Below, in pieces: positions 1 to 7,548 of a stretch of 64,000 bases of DNA; positions within the stretch are counted from its first letter, which is position 1, and every line of letters begins with the position of its first letter. Made by a program: the position numbers and the translations under genes. The notes beneath the pieces are model-generated. The model searched no databases. It saw only the letters and a program-made list of their open reading frames with translations, and was not told where the DNA came from. The stretch is from assembly GCA_964393605.1 (NCBI GenBank), contig CAYMUL010000003.1:1-64000 (forward strand), written 5' to 3'. The stretch is from CAYMUL01 sp964393605. Its GTDB lineage: Bacteria > Bacteroidota > Ignavibacteria > Ignavibacteriales > Ignavibacteriaceae.

Positions 1-209
1 TTTAACCCAACCTTTTCCAATTAAAATTTAATTCCTATTGCAAAATCTGGGATTATTTTTGGGGAATCACCGAAGTATCCGATACTTTTTGGATCGGAAC
101 GGATTACAACTCAACGAGTGGTACTTATCAATTCTGCTGGATTTATAAAGTAACAAAACAAGGTGTAATATTAGACAGCCTCCGCACCCCTATCAATTCA
201 CATCACGGA

Positions 210-3191
210 ATGGTTTGGGACGGCGAAAATTTCTGGATTGCAGAGGGCTATCGCGCGCAAGGTTCAAGAATTTTTAAAATGAACACGCAAGGAATTTTTA
301 TCGATACATTTTTCGTTGCTCAACTTATCGGCGGAATTCCGATTGGTATCGGCGATGTCGCTCTCGATGGCAATAAAATTTGGTTCACGGTTTTCTCTCC
401 CGATTTTACTTCTTATCCAAATTCTTATGCATATTCATTTAACCGCTTCACAAAACAAGTTACAGATACGTTGCCACTTTACGGGCGGCAGCCGCTCGGA
501 ATTTCTGTTAAAGGAGATACTCTTTTTTATGTGAATGAAAATCAATTTACAAACGAGACGGAAAGAATTTATGCGATGAGCAAAACTACGAAAGATTCTC
601 TCTTCTCATTTCCCGCACCCGACCCCGATGGCAACTGCAATCCGAAAGGGCTATATTGGGATGAAAATTATTTGTGGCTCGTTGCGGAAAGAATTGGCAA
701 CTCATCTTGGGTCTATAAAACTCTTTACAAATATGAAATTGGTGGCGAAGGAAATCCAATCATCACTACTTCTACTAATGCAATTAATTTCGGAAATGTT
801 TTGATAGGCTCGAACGGACAACAGAATTTTGCAGTGTCAAATCTCGGCACGGCAACGCTGCAAATAGATTCATTTCATTTTTCCAATCAAGATTTTTTTT
901 CAACGATAAATTTTCCCGTTCAAATACAATCGGGTTCGGTTCAAAATTTTACAATCAATTTCTCTCCGCAGAATTATGGAGTCGATAGTTCGATACTATC
1001 AATTCATTCCAACGATGGCGGAACTCCGATAAAAAATATTTCTCTTCACGGTAAAGGAATAAATTCCGGTATAATACTTTCAATTTCAGATACGCTGCTT
1101 GATTTCCAATCACGTGATGCTAATTCACTCTCTTCAAAAAATTTTATAATTCATAACACCGGGAATCAAGCGCTTCAAATTACATCAGCGCAAACAACGC
1201 ACAATTATTTTTATTTTGATACTGTCGGCATTCAATTCCCCCTCACGATAGATACCGGCTCAACGCGGGCTTTTCGCATCTGGTTTGAAGCGCCGTATTT
1301 CACCGGAAATTATTCTGATACACTTACTATCCTTAACACATCAAACAATCTGCCTATAATCAAACTTCCGATAAAAGTTATATCAATTACACGGCAATTG
1401 AATTTGGGCGAAGAAATGTGGAGTTTGCATGTGCCGGATAATCCTTACGCGTACATTCAAGATTATAAACCAATGACTTTGAAATCCGACTTCAATCATA
1501 ATTGGTATTTTCAAGATGGCAACATGATTTTTGCGACTCGTAATTATTATGTGATGAAGTTAAATCCGAATTCTTCTTTTGAAGGTGATATTATTTGGTC
1601 ATTCAACACTGCAACGAACTCTCACAATACTGGCGCGGTTATGTTCCAGGATGCTTTGCAAATGAGAACTGACATTAACGGTGATGGCGTGGGCGACGTC
1701 GTTTTTGGTTGCGGCGGAGGTAATGAATTTGTTTATTCTCTTTGTGGAAGAACCGGACGATTGATCTGGGCATACGGCGATTCAATTAATTATGATACGG
1801 GAGATATAAACGGCGTACGAACTAACAAAGATTTTAACGGCGATAACATACACGATGTGCTTGTTTCTGCAAGCGGTTCGTCTTCGGGCGGAAGGCATGC
1901 AGTAATTTGTTTGAATGGATTAACCGGCGCCGAGATTTTTAATAAACCGCAAAATGCTCAATTTACTTTTGATGTGGAAACAACTTCCTGGGGCGGCGTC
2001 ATTTGCGTAGATCAGGGAAATGGCGGTCCGTATTTCTTAAATGCATTTAATAACTTAGGCAATCCTCTCTGGAGTCAGAGTATTCCCGATGTTGCCTGGA
2101 GTATTAAACAAACTGGGGATATTAATTTTGATTTAGTACCGGATTTACTTGTATTTGTGGGGGGACAGAATGTAAGAATAATGGCAATGAGTGGCGCGAA
2201 CGGTTCAATAATATGGCAGAAAAGTTTTCCGAATTATGCGACGTTTGGAACTATCAAATTTTTAGGTTGGCACGAACAGGAGCATTTCGCATTCTCCGGC
2301 AAGGAAGGATTTTACAAAGTTCACACACGAACAGGAAATTTCGTATGGCAAAATCCTTTAGATGGAAGTTATGTTTTCGATGTCGAGGAAATTACGCCCA
2401 TCGATTGGAGTAACGATTGGTTTTACGCCGCCGGAACGAAAAACGGAAATTTGTTTTTACTTGACCAATTTAACGGTAATGTTTTATTCACAAAATCGTT
2501 CGGAGTACCCAACGATAACGCTGTTGAAAGAATGAAGTATCTGATGACTAATCGCCCGAATCATATGTTAGTGCTTGGAACGAGAGACGGAAGGATTATG
2601 GGGATTGCTGCAGGCTTTAAGGGCACTCCGGTGGAACTGAATTCGTTCACTTATTCGCAGACAAATTCTTCAGTAGCTTTTAATTGGACGACCGCAACTG
2701 AAACAAACAATCATGGGTTTGAAATTCATCGCGATAATGTTGTCATAGGTTTTGTTGAAGGGAAAGGGACAACCACTTCGCCGCAAAATTATTTCTTTGA
2801 AGATAAAGGTGTCTCCGATGGAAAACATTTTTACAAGTTCGTTCAAGTCGATTTCGATGGAAAGAGCGAAGTGATAAAAGAAATTGAAATTGATTTCAAT
2901 TCGCTTCCGAAAAAATTTCGTTTGTATCAAAATTATCCGAATCCATTTAACCCGACGACTACAATAAAATTTGATGTTCCCGAAGATGCGCTCGTAAAGA
3001 TTGAACTCTTCAACTCGCTTGGTGAAAAAGTAGCAACATTAATTGAGAAAGAATTTCAAGCCGGCGTGCATCAGATGAATTACAACGCCGGTAAAGTTTC
3101 TTCGGGCATTTATTTTTTGAAAATGACGGCAGGAAAGGAAAACGGTAATCGTTTGTTCACTTCTTCAAAAAAAATTACAGTGATGAAGTGA
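210..3191 (+). CDS. Large secreted surface protein with type IX sorting domain (5' end incomplete)
   Basis: This is an exported multidomain protein of unknown ligand. The N-terminal part has propeller-like repeats ('WDGENFWIAEG', 'WDENYLWLVAERIG'). Two Ig-like segments of the ASPM/SPD-2/Hydin type follow (about residues 185-390), then FG-GAP/PQQ-like repeats with 'DINGDGVGDVVFG' (about 430-800), a fibronectin-like segment ('FNWTTATETNNHGFEIHRD') and a C-terminal type A sorting domain ('YQNYPNPFNPTTTIKF'). That tail sends proteins through the type IX secretion system. The ATG at 210 is only the first start codon in frame. The same frame is open from base 6 and reads sensible protein there ('WDYFWGITEVSDTFWIGTD'), so the true start lies further left or a frameshift occurs near the window edge. 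No signal peptide is visible. Identity as a sorted surface protein is firm; its function is unknown. Confidence 0.8.
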   Translation: MVWDGENFWIAEGYRAQGSRIFKMNTQGIFIDTFFVAQLIGGIPIGIGDVALDGNKIWFTVFSPDFTSYPNSYAYSFNRFTKQVTDTLPLYGRQPLGISVKGDTLFYVNENQFTNETERIYAMSKTTKDSLFSFPAPDPDGNCNPKGLYWDENYLWLVAERIGNSSWVYKTLYKYEIGGEGNPIITTSTNAINFGNVLIGSNGQQNFAVSNLGTATLQIDSFHFSNQDFFSTINFPVQIQSGSVQNFTINFSPQNYGVDSSILSIHSNDGGTPIKNISLHGKGINSGIILSISDTLLDFQSRDANSLSSKNFIIHNTGNQALQITSAQTTHNYFYFDTVGIQFPLTIDTGSTRAFRIWFEAPYFTGNYSDTLTILNTSNNLPIIKLPIKVISITRQLNLGEEMWSLHVPDNPYAYIQDYKPMTLKSDFNHNWYFQDGNMIFATRNYYVMKLNPNSSFEGDIIWSFNTATNSHNTGAVMFQDALQMRTDINGDGVGDVVFGCGGGNEFVYSLCGRTGRLIWAYGDSINYDTGDINGVRTNKDFNGDNIHDVLVSASGSSSGGRHAVICLNGLTGAEIFNKPQNAQFTFDVETTSWGGVICVDQGNGGPYFLNAFNNLGNPLWSQSIPDVAWSIKQTGDINFDLVPDLLVFVGGQNVRIMAMSGANGSIIWQKSFPNYATFGTIKFLGWHEQEHFAFSGKEGFYKVHTRTGNFVWQNPLDGSYVFDVEEITPIDWSNDWFYAAGTKNGNLFLLDQFNGNVLFTKSFGVPNDNAVERMKYLMTNRPNHMLVLGTRDGRIMGIAAGFKGTPVELNSFTYSQTNSSVAFNWTTATETNNHGFEIHRDNVVIGFVEGKGTTTSPQNYFFEDKGVSDGKHFYKFVQVDFDGKSEVIKEIEIDFNSLPKKFRLYQNYPNPFNPTTTIKFDVPEDALVKIELFNSLGEKVATLIEKEFQAGVHQMNYNAGKVSSGIYFLKMTAGKENGNRLFTSSKKITVMK

Positions 3192-3262
3192 ATGACCGAG
3201 TGAGATTTCTGCAAATATAAATTCCATTTTTCCTTTAAGTTTGTGAATGATAATCCGAAAAA

Positions 3263-3299
3263 TTGTGTAAATTTAATATCATAAAATAAATTTACACAA
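3263..3299. promoter_or_regulatory. Perfect 13-bp inverted repeat just upstream of the AAA/DUF4143 gene
   Basis: TTGTGTAAATTTA (3263-3275) is repeated exactly, inverted, as TAAATTTACACAA (3287-3299) with an 11-base spacer. It ends 5 bases before the ATG at 3305, where a ribosome binding site would be expected and none is seen. As DNA it looks like an operator for a dimeric repressor; as RNA it would form a hairpin over the start region. The symmetry is observed; a regulatory role is inferred. Confidence 0.5.
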
Positions 3300-3304
3300 A
3301 CATT

Positions 3305-4468
3305 ATGCCTTTCATCCCACGAAATATTGAATCTACTCTAAAAGGATTCTTGAAAATCTTCCCGATAGTTGCCCTGACAGGTCCGCGGCAATCGGGGAAA
3401 TCTACACTTCTTAAAAACTCACTCTCATCGCATTACAAATATGTTACGTTTGATGACTACCAAATGATCGAGCTATTCAACCGCGATCCGGTCGGATTTT
3501 TCCAAACGTATGATGACAAAGTTATTTTTGATGAAGTGCATAAAGCGCCGGAAATTTTCAACTACTTAAAATTGGCTGTTGATAACGACCGGCAGAATTA
3601 CGGAAAGTATATCATTACGTCATCTGCACAATTCCAATTGATGCAGAAAGTAACCGAAAGTTTGGCGGGAAGAATTGGTATCTTAAATTTATTTTCATTG
3701 GATTATTCTGAAACACCCGAGAATATTCGCAAAGCATCTATCTACAAAGGAAGTTATCCCGAACTCGTTGTGCGCGATTACATAGGCTGCGAACAGTGGT
3801 ATTCATCATATCTCGAAACTTATGTTCAAAGAGATGTGAGAGCATTGGCAAACATTGGCGAGATACGAGATTTCAGAAGATTGATTCAATTGTTGGCAAC
3901 CCGGACATCACAAATTTTGAACATGTCAGAAATTTCCGAACAACTTGGGATTTCAATAGCTACTGTTAAACGGTGGCTATCTGTGCTTGAAGCTTCTTTT
4001 ATAATATTTCTCCTCCCACCATACTTTGAAAATTTAGGAAAGAGAATAACAAAAGCGCCAAAAATATATTTTTACGATACGGGTCTTGTCGCCTTTCTTA
4101 CCGGCATTCAGAACGATGAGCTTTATCATAAAGGTCCAATGTTTGGAAGTTTATTCGAAAATTTTATCGTCTCGCAAATTTTGAAAAGAGAGAAACACAA
4201 TGCCACGAACGCCGATTTATATTATTACCGCACTAACCATGGCGTTGAAGTAGATTTGATCATCGACAGAAAAAACTCAAAGGAAGTAATCGAAATAAAA
4301 AACACTTCTACTTTCAGAGCAAAAATGATTGACAGCATTGAGTTTCTTTCTGACAAACTAGAACACAAGGGCTATCTGATTTATACCGGCGAAGATTTAA
4401 AAATCTCTTCAAAACTTTCCGCGGTGAATTTCGATTCCTTCTTAAAAAATTGTTCCATCATTAAGTGA
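3305..4468 (+). CDS. AAA_14/DUF4143 family ATPase
   Basis: An ATP-binding protein of the AAA_14 plus DUF4143 type, 387 residues, the usual length. Walker A is 'GPRQSGKST' at residues 26-34 and Walker B is 'VIFDEVHKAP' near 72-81. A winged-helix-like segment ('ISEQLGISIATVKRWLSVL') precedes the C-terminal DUF4143 domain. That domain shows the family's nuclease-like 'VEVDLIID...EVIEIKN' pattern of the PD-(D/E)XK fold. These proteins are abundant in bacteria and archaea and are often mobile or near toxin-antitoxin genes, but their cellular role is not settled. The start is the first ATG, directly after a perfect inverted repeat. The stop overlaps the GTG at 4465 of the next frame, so the downstream amidase may be cotranscribed. 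Confidence 0.85.
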   Translation: MPFIPRNIESTLKGFLKIFPIVALTGPRQSGKSTLLKNSLSSHYKYVTFDDYQMIELFNRDPVGFFQTYDDKVIFDEVHKAPEIFNYLKLAVDNDRQNYGKYIITSSAQFQLMQKVTESLAGRIGILNLFSLDYSETPENIRKASIYKGSYPELVVRDYIGCEQWYSSYLETYVQRDVRALANIGEIRDFRRLIQLLATRTSQILNMSEISEQLGISIATVKRWLSVLEASFIIFLLPPYFENLGKRITKAPKIYFYDTGLVAFLTGIQNDELYHKGPMFGSLFENFIVSQILKREKHNATNADLYYYRTNHGVEVDLIIDRKNSKEVIEIKNTSTFRAKMIDSIEFLSDKLEHKGYLIYTGEDLKISSKLSAVNFDSFLKNCSIIK

Positions 4469-4476
4469 GATTCAGA

Positions 4477-5163
4477 ATGAAACTATTTAATCTATTTTTA
4501 ATTTTCCTTGTGCTGATTTACTCCGGCTGCAGTTCGTCTAATGATATTATTGAAAAGCCAATTTCCTTTTCAGAGGCAAGAATTGAAATGACAAAGGACT
4601 ACATTCGTGCACGCTACCAAATTTCCACCGAATCAATTTCTATTATTCCGAAAATTATTGCGCTTCATTGGACTGCGATCGAATCGTTCGAAAAATCATT
4701 TGAAGTTTTCAACAGAGAAACAGTCGGCAAATCACGAAACGATTTAAAAAACGCGAGCGACTTAAACGTATCAATACATTTTCTTGTTGATTACGATGGA
4801 ACAATTTATCAACTAATGCCCGACACGCTAATGGCGCGGCATTGCATCGGGTTGAATTATAACTCCATCGGCGTTGAGAACATTGGCGGAGTCAATGGAA
4901 TTGATAATTTAACGGACGAACAAATCGAAGCAAATATTTTTCTTGTAAAATATTTAAAGAATAAATTTCCGCAAATAGAATACTTAATCGGACATTACGA
5001 GTACCGCGAGTTTGAAGGGCATTCACTGTGGCTCGAAATTGATGACAGCTATCGCACAGAAAAATTTGATCCCGGTGAAAGGTTCATGACCGCAGTTCGA
5101 AATGAAGTGAGCGAGTTAAAACTGAAAGGAGTTACCGAGATTCGCTTCGAAAAAAATAGATAA
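4477..5163 (+). CDS. Lipoprotein N-acetylmuramoyl-L-alanine amidase (Amidase_2 fold)
   Basis: Predicted to cut the amide bond between N-acetylmuramic acid and L-alanine of the peptidoglycan stem peptide. From the ATG at 4477 the protein starts with a lipoprotein signal ('FLVLIYSGC', lipid-bearing Cys at residue 18), so it should be anchored in the outer or inner membrane facing the periplasm. The catalytic domain follows: 'IIALHWTA' holds the first zinc His, 'VSIHFLVDYDGTIYQLMPD' is the typical core, and 'IEYLIGHYEYREF' holds the second His with 'DPGE' after it. A GTG at 4465 overlaps the previous stop and could add four residues. The ATG is preferred because it gives a normal signal n-region. 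Family is clear; the exact substrate is inferred. Confidence 0.8.
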   Translation: MKLFNLFLIFLVLIYSGCSSSNDIIEKPISFSEARIEMTKDYIRARYQISTESISIIPKIIALHWTAIESFEKSFEVFNRETVGKSRNDLKNASDLNVSIHFLVDYDGTIYQLMPDTLMARHCIGLNYNSIGVENIGGVNGIDNLTDEQIEANIFLVKYLKNKFPQIEYLIGHYEYREFEGHSLWLEIDDSYRTEKFDPGERFMTAVRNEVSELKLKGVTEIRFEKNR

Positions 5164-5243
5164 ATAATTTTATCTTAACGAAAAGACTTTTTAATATTCG
5201 GAAAGAGTTTTTTAAGTTATATCACAAACAACAAAAATTGATT

Positions 5244-6554
5244 ATGACAACACGCAGACAATTCATCGAAAAATTTTTTCTCGCAACCGGATTCTCTTTA
5301 GCTTTTTTAAAGTCGGACGCGATTGCACGTATTTCTAAAACTATCGACGAACTTCCCGCCGCAAAAAAAGGAATGCTTCTCGAAGATGATGAAGATTTTT
5401 GGACAACAATTCAAAATTCTTTTGACGTCGATAGAACAATCATAAACTTGAACAACGGCGGCGTCAGCCCTTCTCCGCGCGTAGTTCAACAAGCTCTAAA
5501 AGAATACGTGAACTATTCTAACATGATTCCATCATACAATATGTGGCGTCATCTCGAACCGAACATCGAATCAATCCGAACGCAACTTGCAAAAACTTTC
5601 GGCGTTGATAGAGAAGAAATTGCAATCACAAGAAACGCGAGCGAGTCGCTCGAAAATGTTCAATTCGGTCTTCAGTTAAACGCCGGCGATGAAGTGATAA
5701 CGACAAATCAAGATTACCCTCGAATGCTTACAACCTGGGATCAACGCGCACGAAGAGAAGGTATAGTCATCAAAAAAATCTCGTACGAACTTCCTCTGAA
5801 ATCCACCGAACATCTAATTTCAAAAATTGAAGAAGCAATTACGTCCAAATCCAAAGTGCTTCACGTTTCTCATGTTGTGTTTTTAACCGGGCAATTCATT
5901 GATGTGAAAAAGATTTCTCGTTTTGCGCGGAAGTATGGTTTGGAAATTATTGTTGACGGTGCTCATGCATTCAATCACTTCCCTTTCAAGTATGCTGATG
6001 TCGAGTGCGATTATTACGGCGTCTCGTTACACAAATGGACTTACGCCCCGATTGGCACAGGTATGTTATTCGTGAAGAAAGATAAAATAAAAAATGTTTG
6101 GCCACTGATGGCGGCAGTGCCGGAGATGGATGACAACATCAGAAAATTTGAAGAGATCGGAACTCATCCCGCGGCAAATCATAATGCTATTGCACAAGCA
6201 CTTTTCTTTAACGAAAAAATTGGCATCGAGAGAAAAGCCGCGCGCTTGCGTTACTTGCATCATCAATGGATTGATAAAGTCAGAAACAATCCAAACGTAA
6301 AATTTTTAATTAATGTTGAAGATGAGACGCAGTGGGCGGGGCTCGTTACTTTCAATATCGAAAATGTAGATATGATAAAACTACAAAGTCATCTTTTTGA
6401 TAAGCATAAAATTTTCACGGTGTACATCGAGCATCCGGAATTCAAAGGTATTCGCGTTTCGCCAAATGTATTCACGCGGTTATCGGATATGCAATACTTC
6501 GCGGAAGTTCTTCAAAACGTGTTGAGCGGAAATGTGCAAGATGTTTTAAGATGA
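5244..6554 (+). CDS. Tat-exported PLP-dependent class V aminotransferase-like protein
   Basis: A fold-type I PLP enzyme of the aminotransferase class V group (isopenicillin N epimerase / cysteine desulfurase relatives). 'DGAHAFNHFPF' carries the Asp that contacts the cofactor nitrogen. 'VSLHKWTYAPIGTG' carries the Schiff-base Lys at about residue 264. The N-terminus 'MTTRRQFIEKFFLATGF' has a twin-arginine followed by a hydrophobic stretch and a small-residue site, so it appears to be exported folded with its cofactor. A TTG at 5238 is possible, but the ATG at 5244 puts the RR motif in normal register. It is followed after 11 bases by a Crp/Fnr gene. The substrate cannot be told from sequence: epimerase, lyase and desulfurase are all possible. 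Confidence 0.8.
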   Translation: MTTRRQFIEKFFLATGFSLAFLKSDAIARISKTIDELPAAKKGMLLEDDEDFWTTIQNSFDVDRTIINLNNGGVSPSPRVVQQALKEYVNYSNMIPSYNMWRHLEPNIESIRTQLAKTFGVDREEIAITRNASESLENVQFGLQLNAGDEVITTNQDYPRMLTTWDQRARREGIVIKKISYELPLKSTEHLISKIEEAITSKSKVLHVSHVVFLTGQFIDVKKISRFARKYGLEIIVDGAHAFNHFPFKYADVECDYYGVSLHKWTYAPIGTGMLFVKKDKIKNVWPLMAAVPEMDDNIRKFEEIGTHPAANHNAIAQALFFNEKIGIERKAARLRYLHHQWIDKVRNNPNVKFLINVEDETQWAGLVTFNIENVDMIKLQSHLFDKHKIFTVYIEHPEFKGIRVSPNVFTRLSDMQYFAEVLQNVLSGNVQDVLR

Positions 6555-6565
6555 AAGGCAATTGA

Positions 6566-7252
6566 ATGACTCTCAAATCTAAATTGTGGTATCTCGAAAA
6601 TTTTAATCTCTTTAAAGGATTAGCGAAAGAAAGTTTTGATGAGTTAAACAGAATTTCAAAATTAAAGCAGGTAAAAAAATCGGAAGCCGTTTATTTTGCA
6701 ACAGATCAGGCAAATACAATTTATCTTTTGAAAAACGGGAGAGTAAAAATCACACGCTATTCTTCGGAAGGAAAAGAATTGATAATTGCTTTGATAAATC
6801 AAGGTGAAGTGTTCGGAGAGATGTCGGTCTTAAACCAAGAACAGAGAAATGATTTTGCAACTGCGATGGAAGAATGTTGCCTGCTCGAAATTACAAAAGA
6901 TGATTTTGAAAAATTTGTTGCGAAGCATCCCGATATAAATATTCGCATGACAAAACTAATCGGTTTGCGTATTCGCCGCTACACAGAAAAAATTGAAGAA
7001 CTTGTTTTCAAAGATGCGCCGCAACGAGTGATTTCTTTTCTGTTAAAACTCGGTGAAGATGCCGGAAAAAATATCGGCGGAGAAATTTTCGTTCGTCCAT
7101 TTTTAACTCACGAAGATATTGCAAAATTAACGGCATGTTCCAGGCAAACGGTTAATGCAGTCTTAACCGATCTCCGAGAAAAAAAATTAATTAACTTCGA
7201 TAGAAAAAAACTAATCATACATAACCCCGAAGCACTGGCAACATTTTCGTAA
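6566..7252 (+). CDS. Crp/Fnr-family transcriptional regulator
   Basis: A cytoplasmic one-component regulator of 228 residues. The N-terminal cyclic-nucleotide-binding beta-roll is seen at about 12-125 ('GRVKITRYSSEGKELIIALINQGEVFGEMSVLN'). A dimer helix follows, then a Crp-type winged helix-turn-helix ('THEDIAKLTACSRQTVNAVLTDLREKKLI', about 175-205). There is no N-terminal cysteine cluster, so an Fnr-type iron-sulfur sensor is unlikely. The effector is unknown. The roll lacks a clear Arg-Ser/Thr cAMP signature, so this is more likely a general stress or fatty-acid-type family member than a true cAMP receptor. It sits 11 bases after the PLP enzyme gene and is the last gene before the AT-rich Zorya island. 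Confidence 0.88.
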   Translation: MTLKSKLWYLENFNLFKGLAKESFDELNRISKLKQVKKSEAVYFATDQANTIYLLKNGRVKITRYSSEGKELIIALINQGEVFGEMSVLNQEQRNDFATAMEECCLLEITKDDFEKFVAKHPDINIRMTKLIGLRIRRYTEKIEELVFKDAPQRVISFLLKLGEDAGKNIGGEIFVRPFLTHEDIAKLTACSRQTVNAVLTDLREKKLINFDRKKLIIHNPEALATFS

Positions 7253-7548
7253 GTTGATTTCTATAATCATCTATTGCAAATGCGAAGATTTAGTGCGAGA
7301 AGTGAAGAGAATGAAATTAACGGCCTAATGTTTGGGTGAAAATTGATAATTGTTTAATTTATTGATAAGTAATAAATATTTTTAGATTGAATAAAAGATA
7401 AACACTTACAATACGGGAATATGAAAAGTCAAAAAGTTAAATCTTTTGGTAAAGTAATTGGAAGAGATGATGAATTCATTATTCGAACTAAACATTATAA
7501 TCGGGATACTTACTTTTGTTCAACAAATATATTTAGGAAATAAAATAG
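7253..7548. other. Intergenic region upstream of the Zorya operon
   Basis: AT-rich spacer between the regulator and zorA. No good TAnnTTTG promoter is seen; the nearest is 'TAATGTTTG' with one extra base at about 7328-7336. No tRNA or obvious attachment site is visible. It holds a 40-codon open frame (7421-7543), listed separately. The zorA ribosome binding site is probably 'AGGAAA' at about 7535-7540. Confidence 0.5.
7421..7543 (+). CDS. Possible 40-residue small protein directly upstream of zorA
   Basis: An ATG-started frame of 40 codons ends in TAA five bases before the zorA ATG. That spacing would suit translational coupling. The peptide is polar and basic ('KSQKVKSFGKVIGRDD' then 'RTKHYNRDTYF'), with no membrane segment. 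A weak purine-rich stretch ('CGGGA') lies 4-9 bases upstream of its ATG. I do not recognise it. It could be a leader peptide, a decayed gene or a chance frame in AT-rich DNA. Confidence 0.3.
   Translation: MKSQKVKSFGKVIGRDDEFIIRTKHYNRDTYFCSTNIFRK

Noticed and set aside
3212..3219. TATATTTGCA on the minus strand after the first gene, an exact -7 match
   Set aside because: No minus-strand gene lies downstream in this window and no -33 partner is present; treated as chance or antisense noise.
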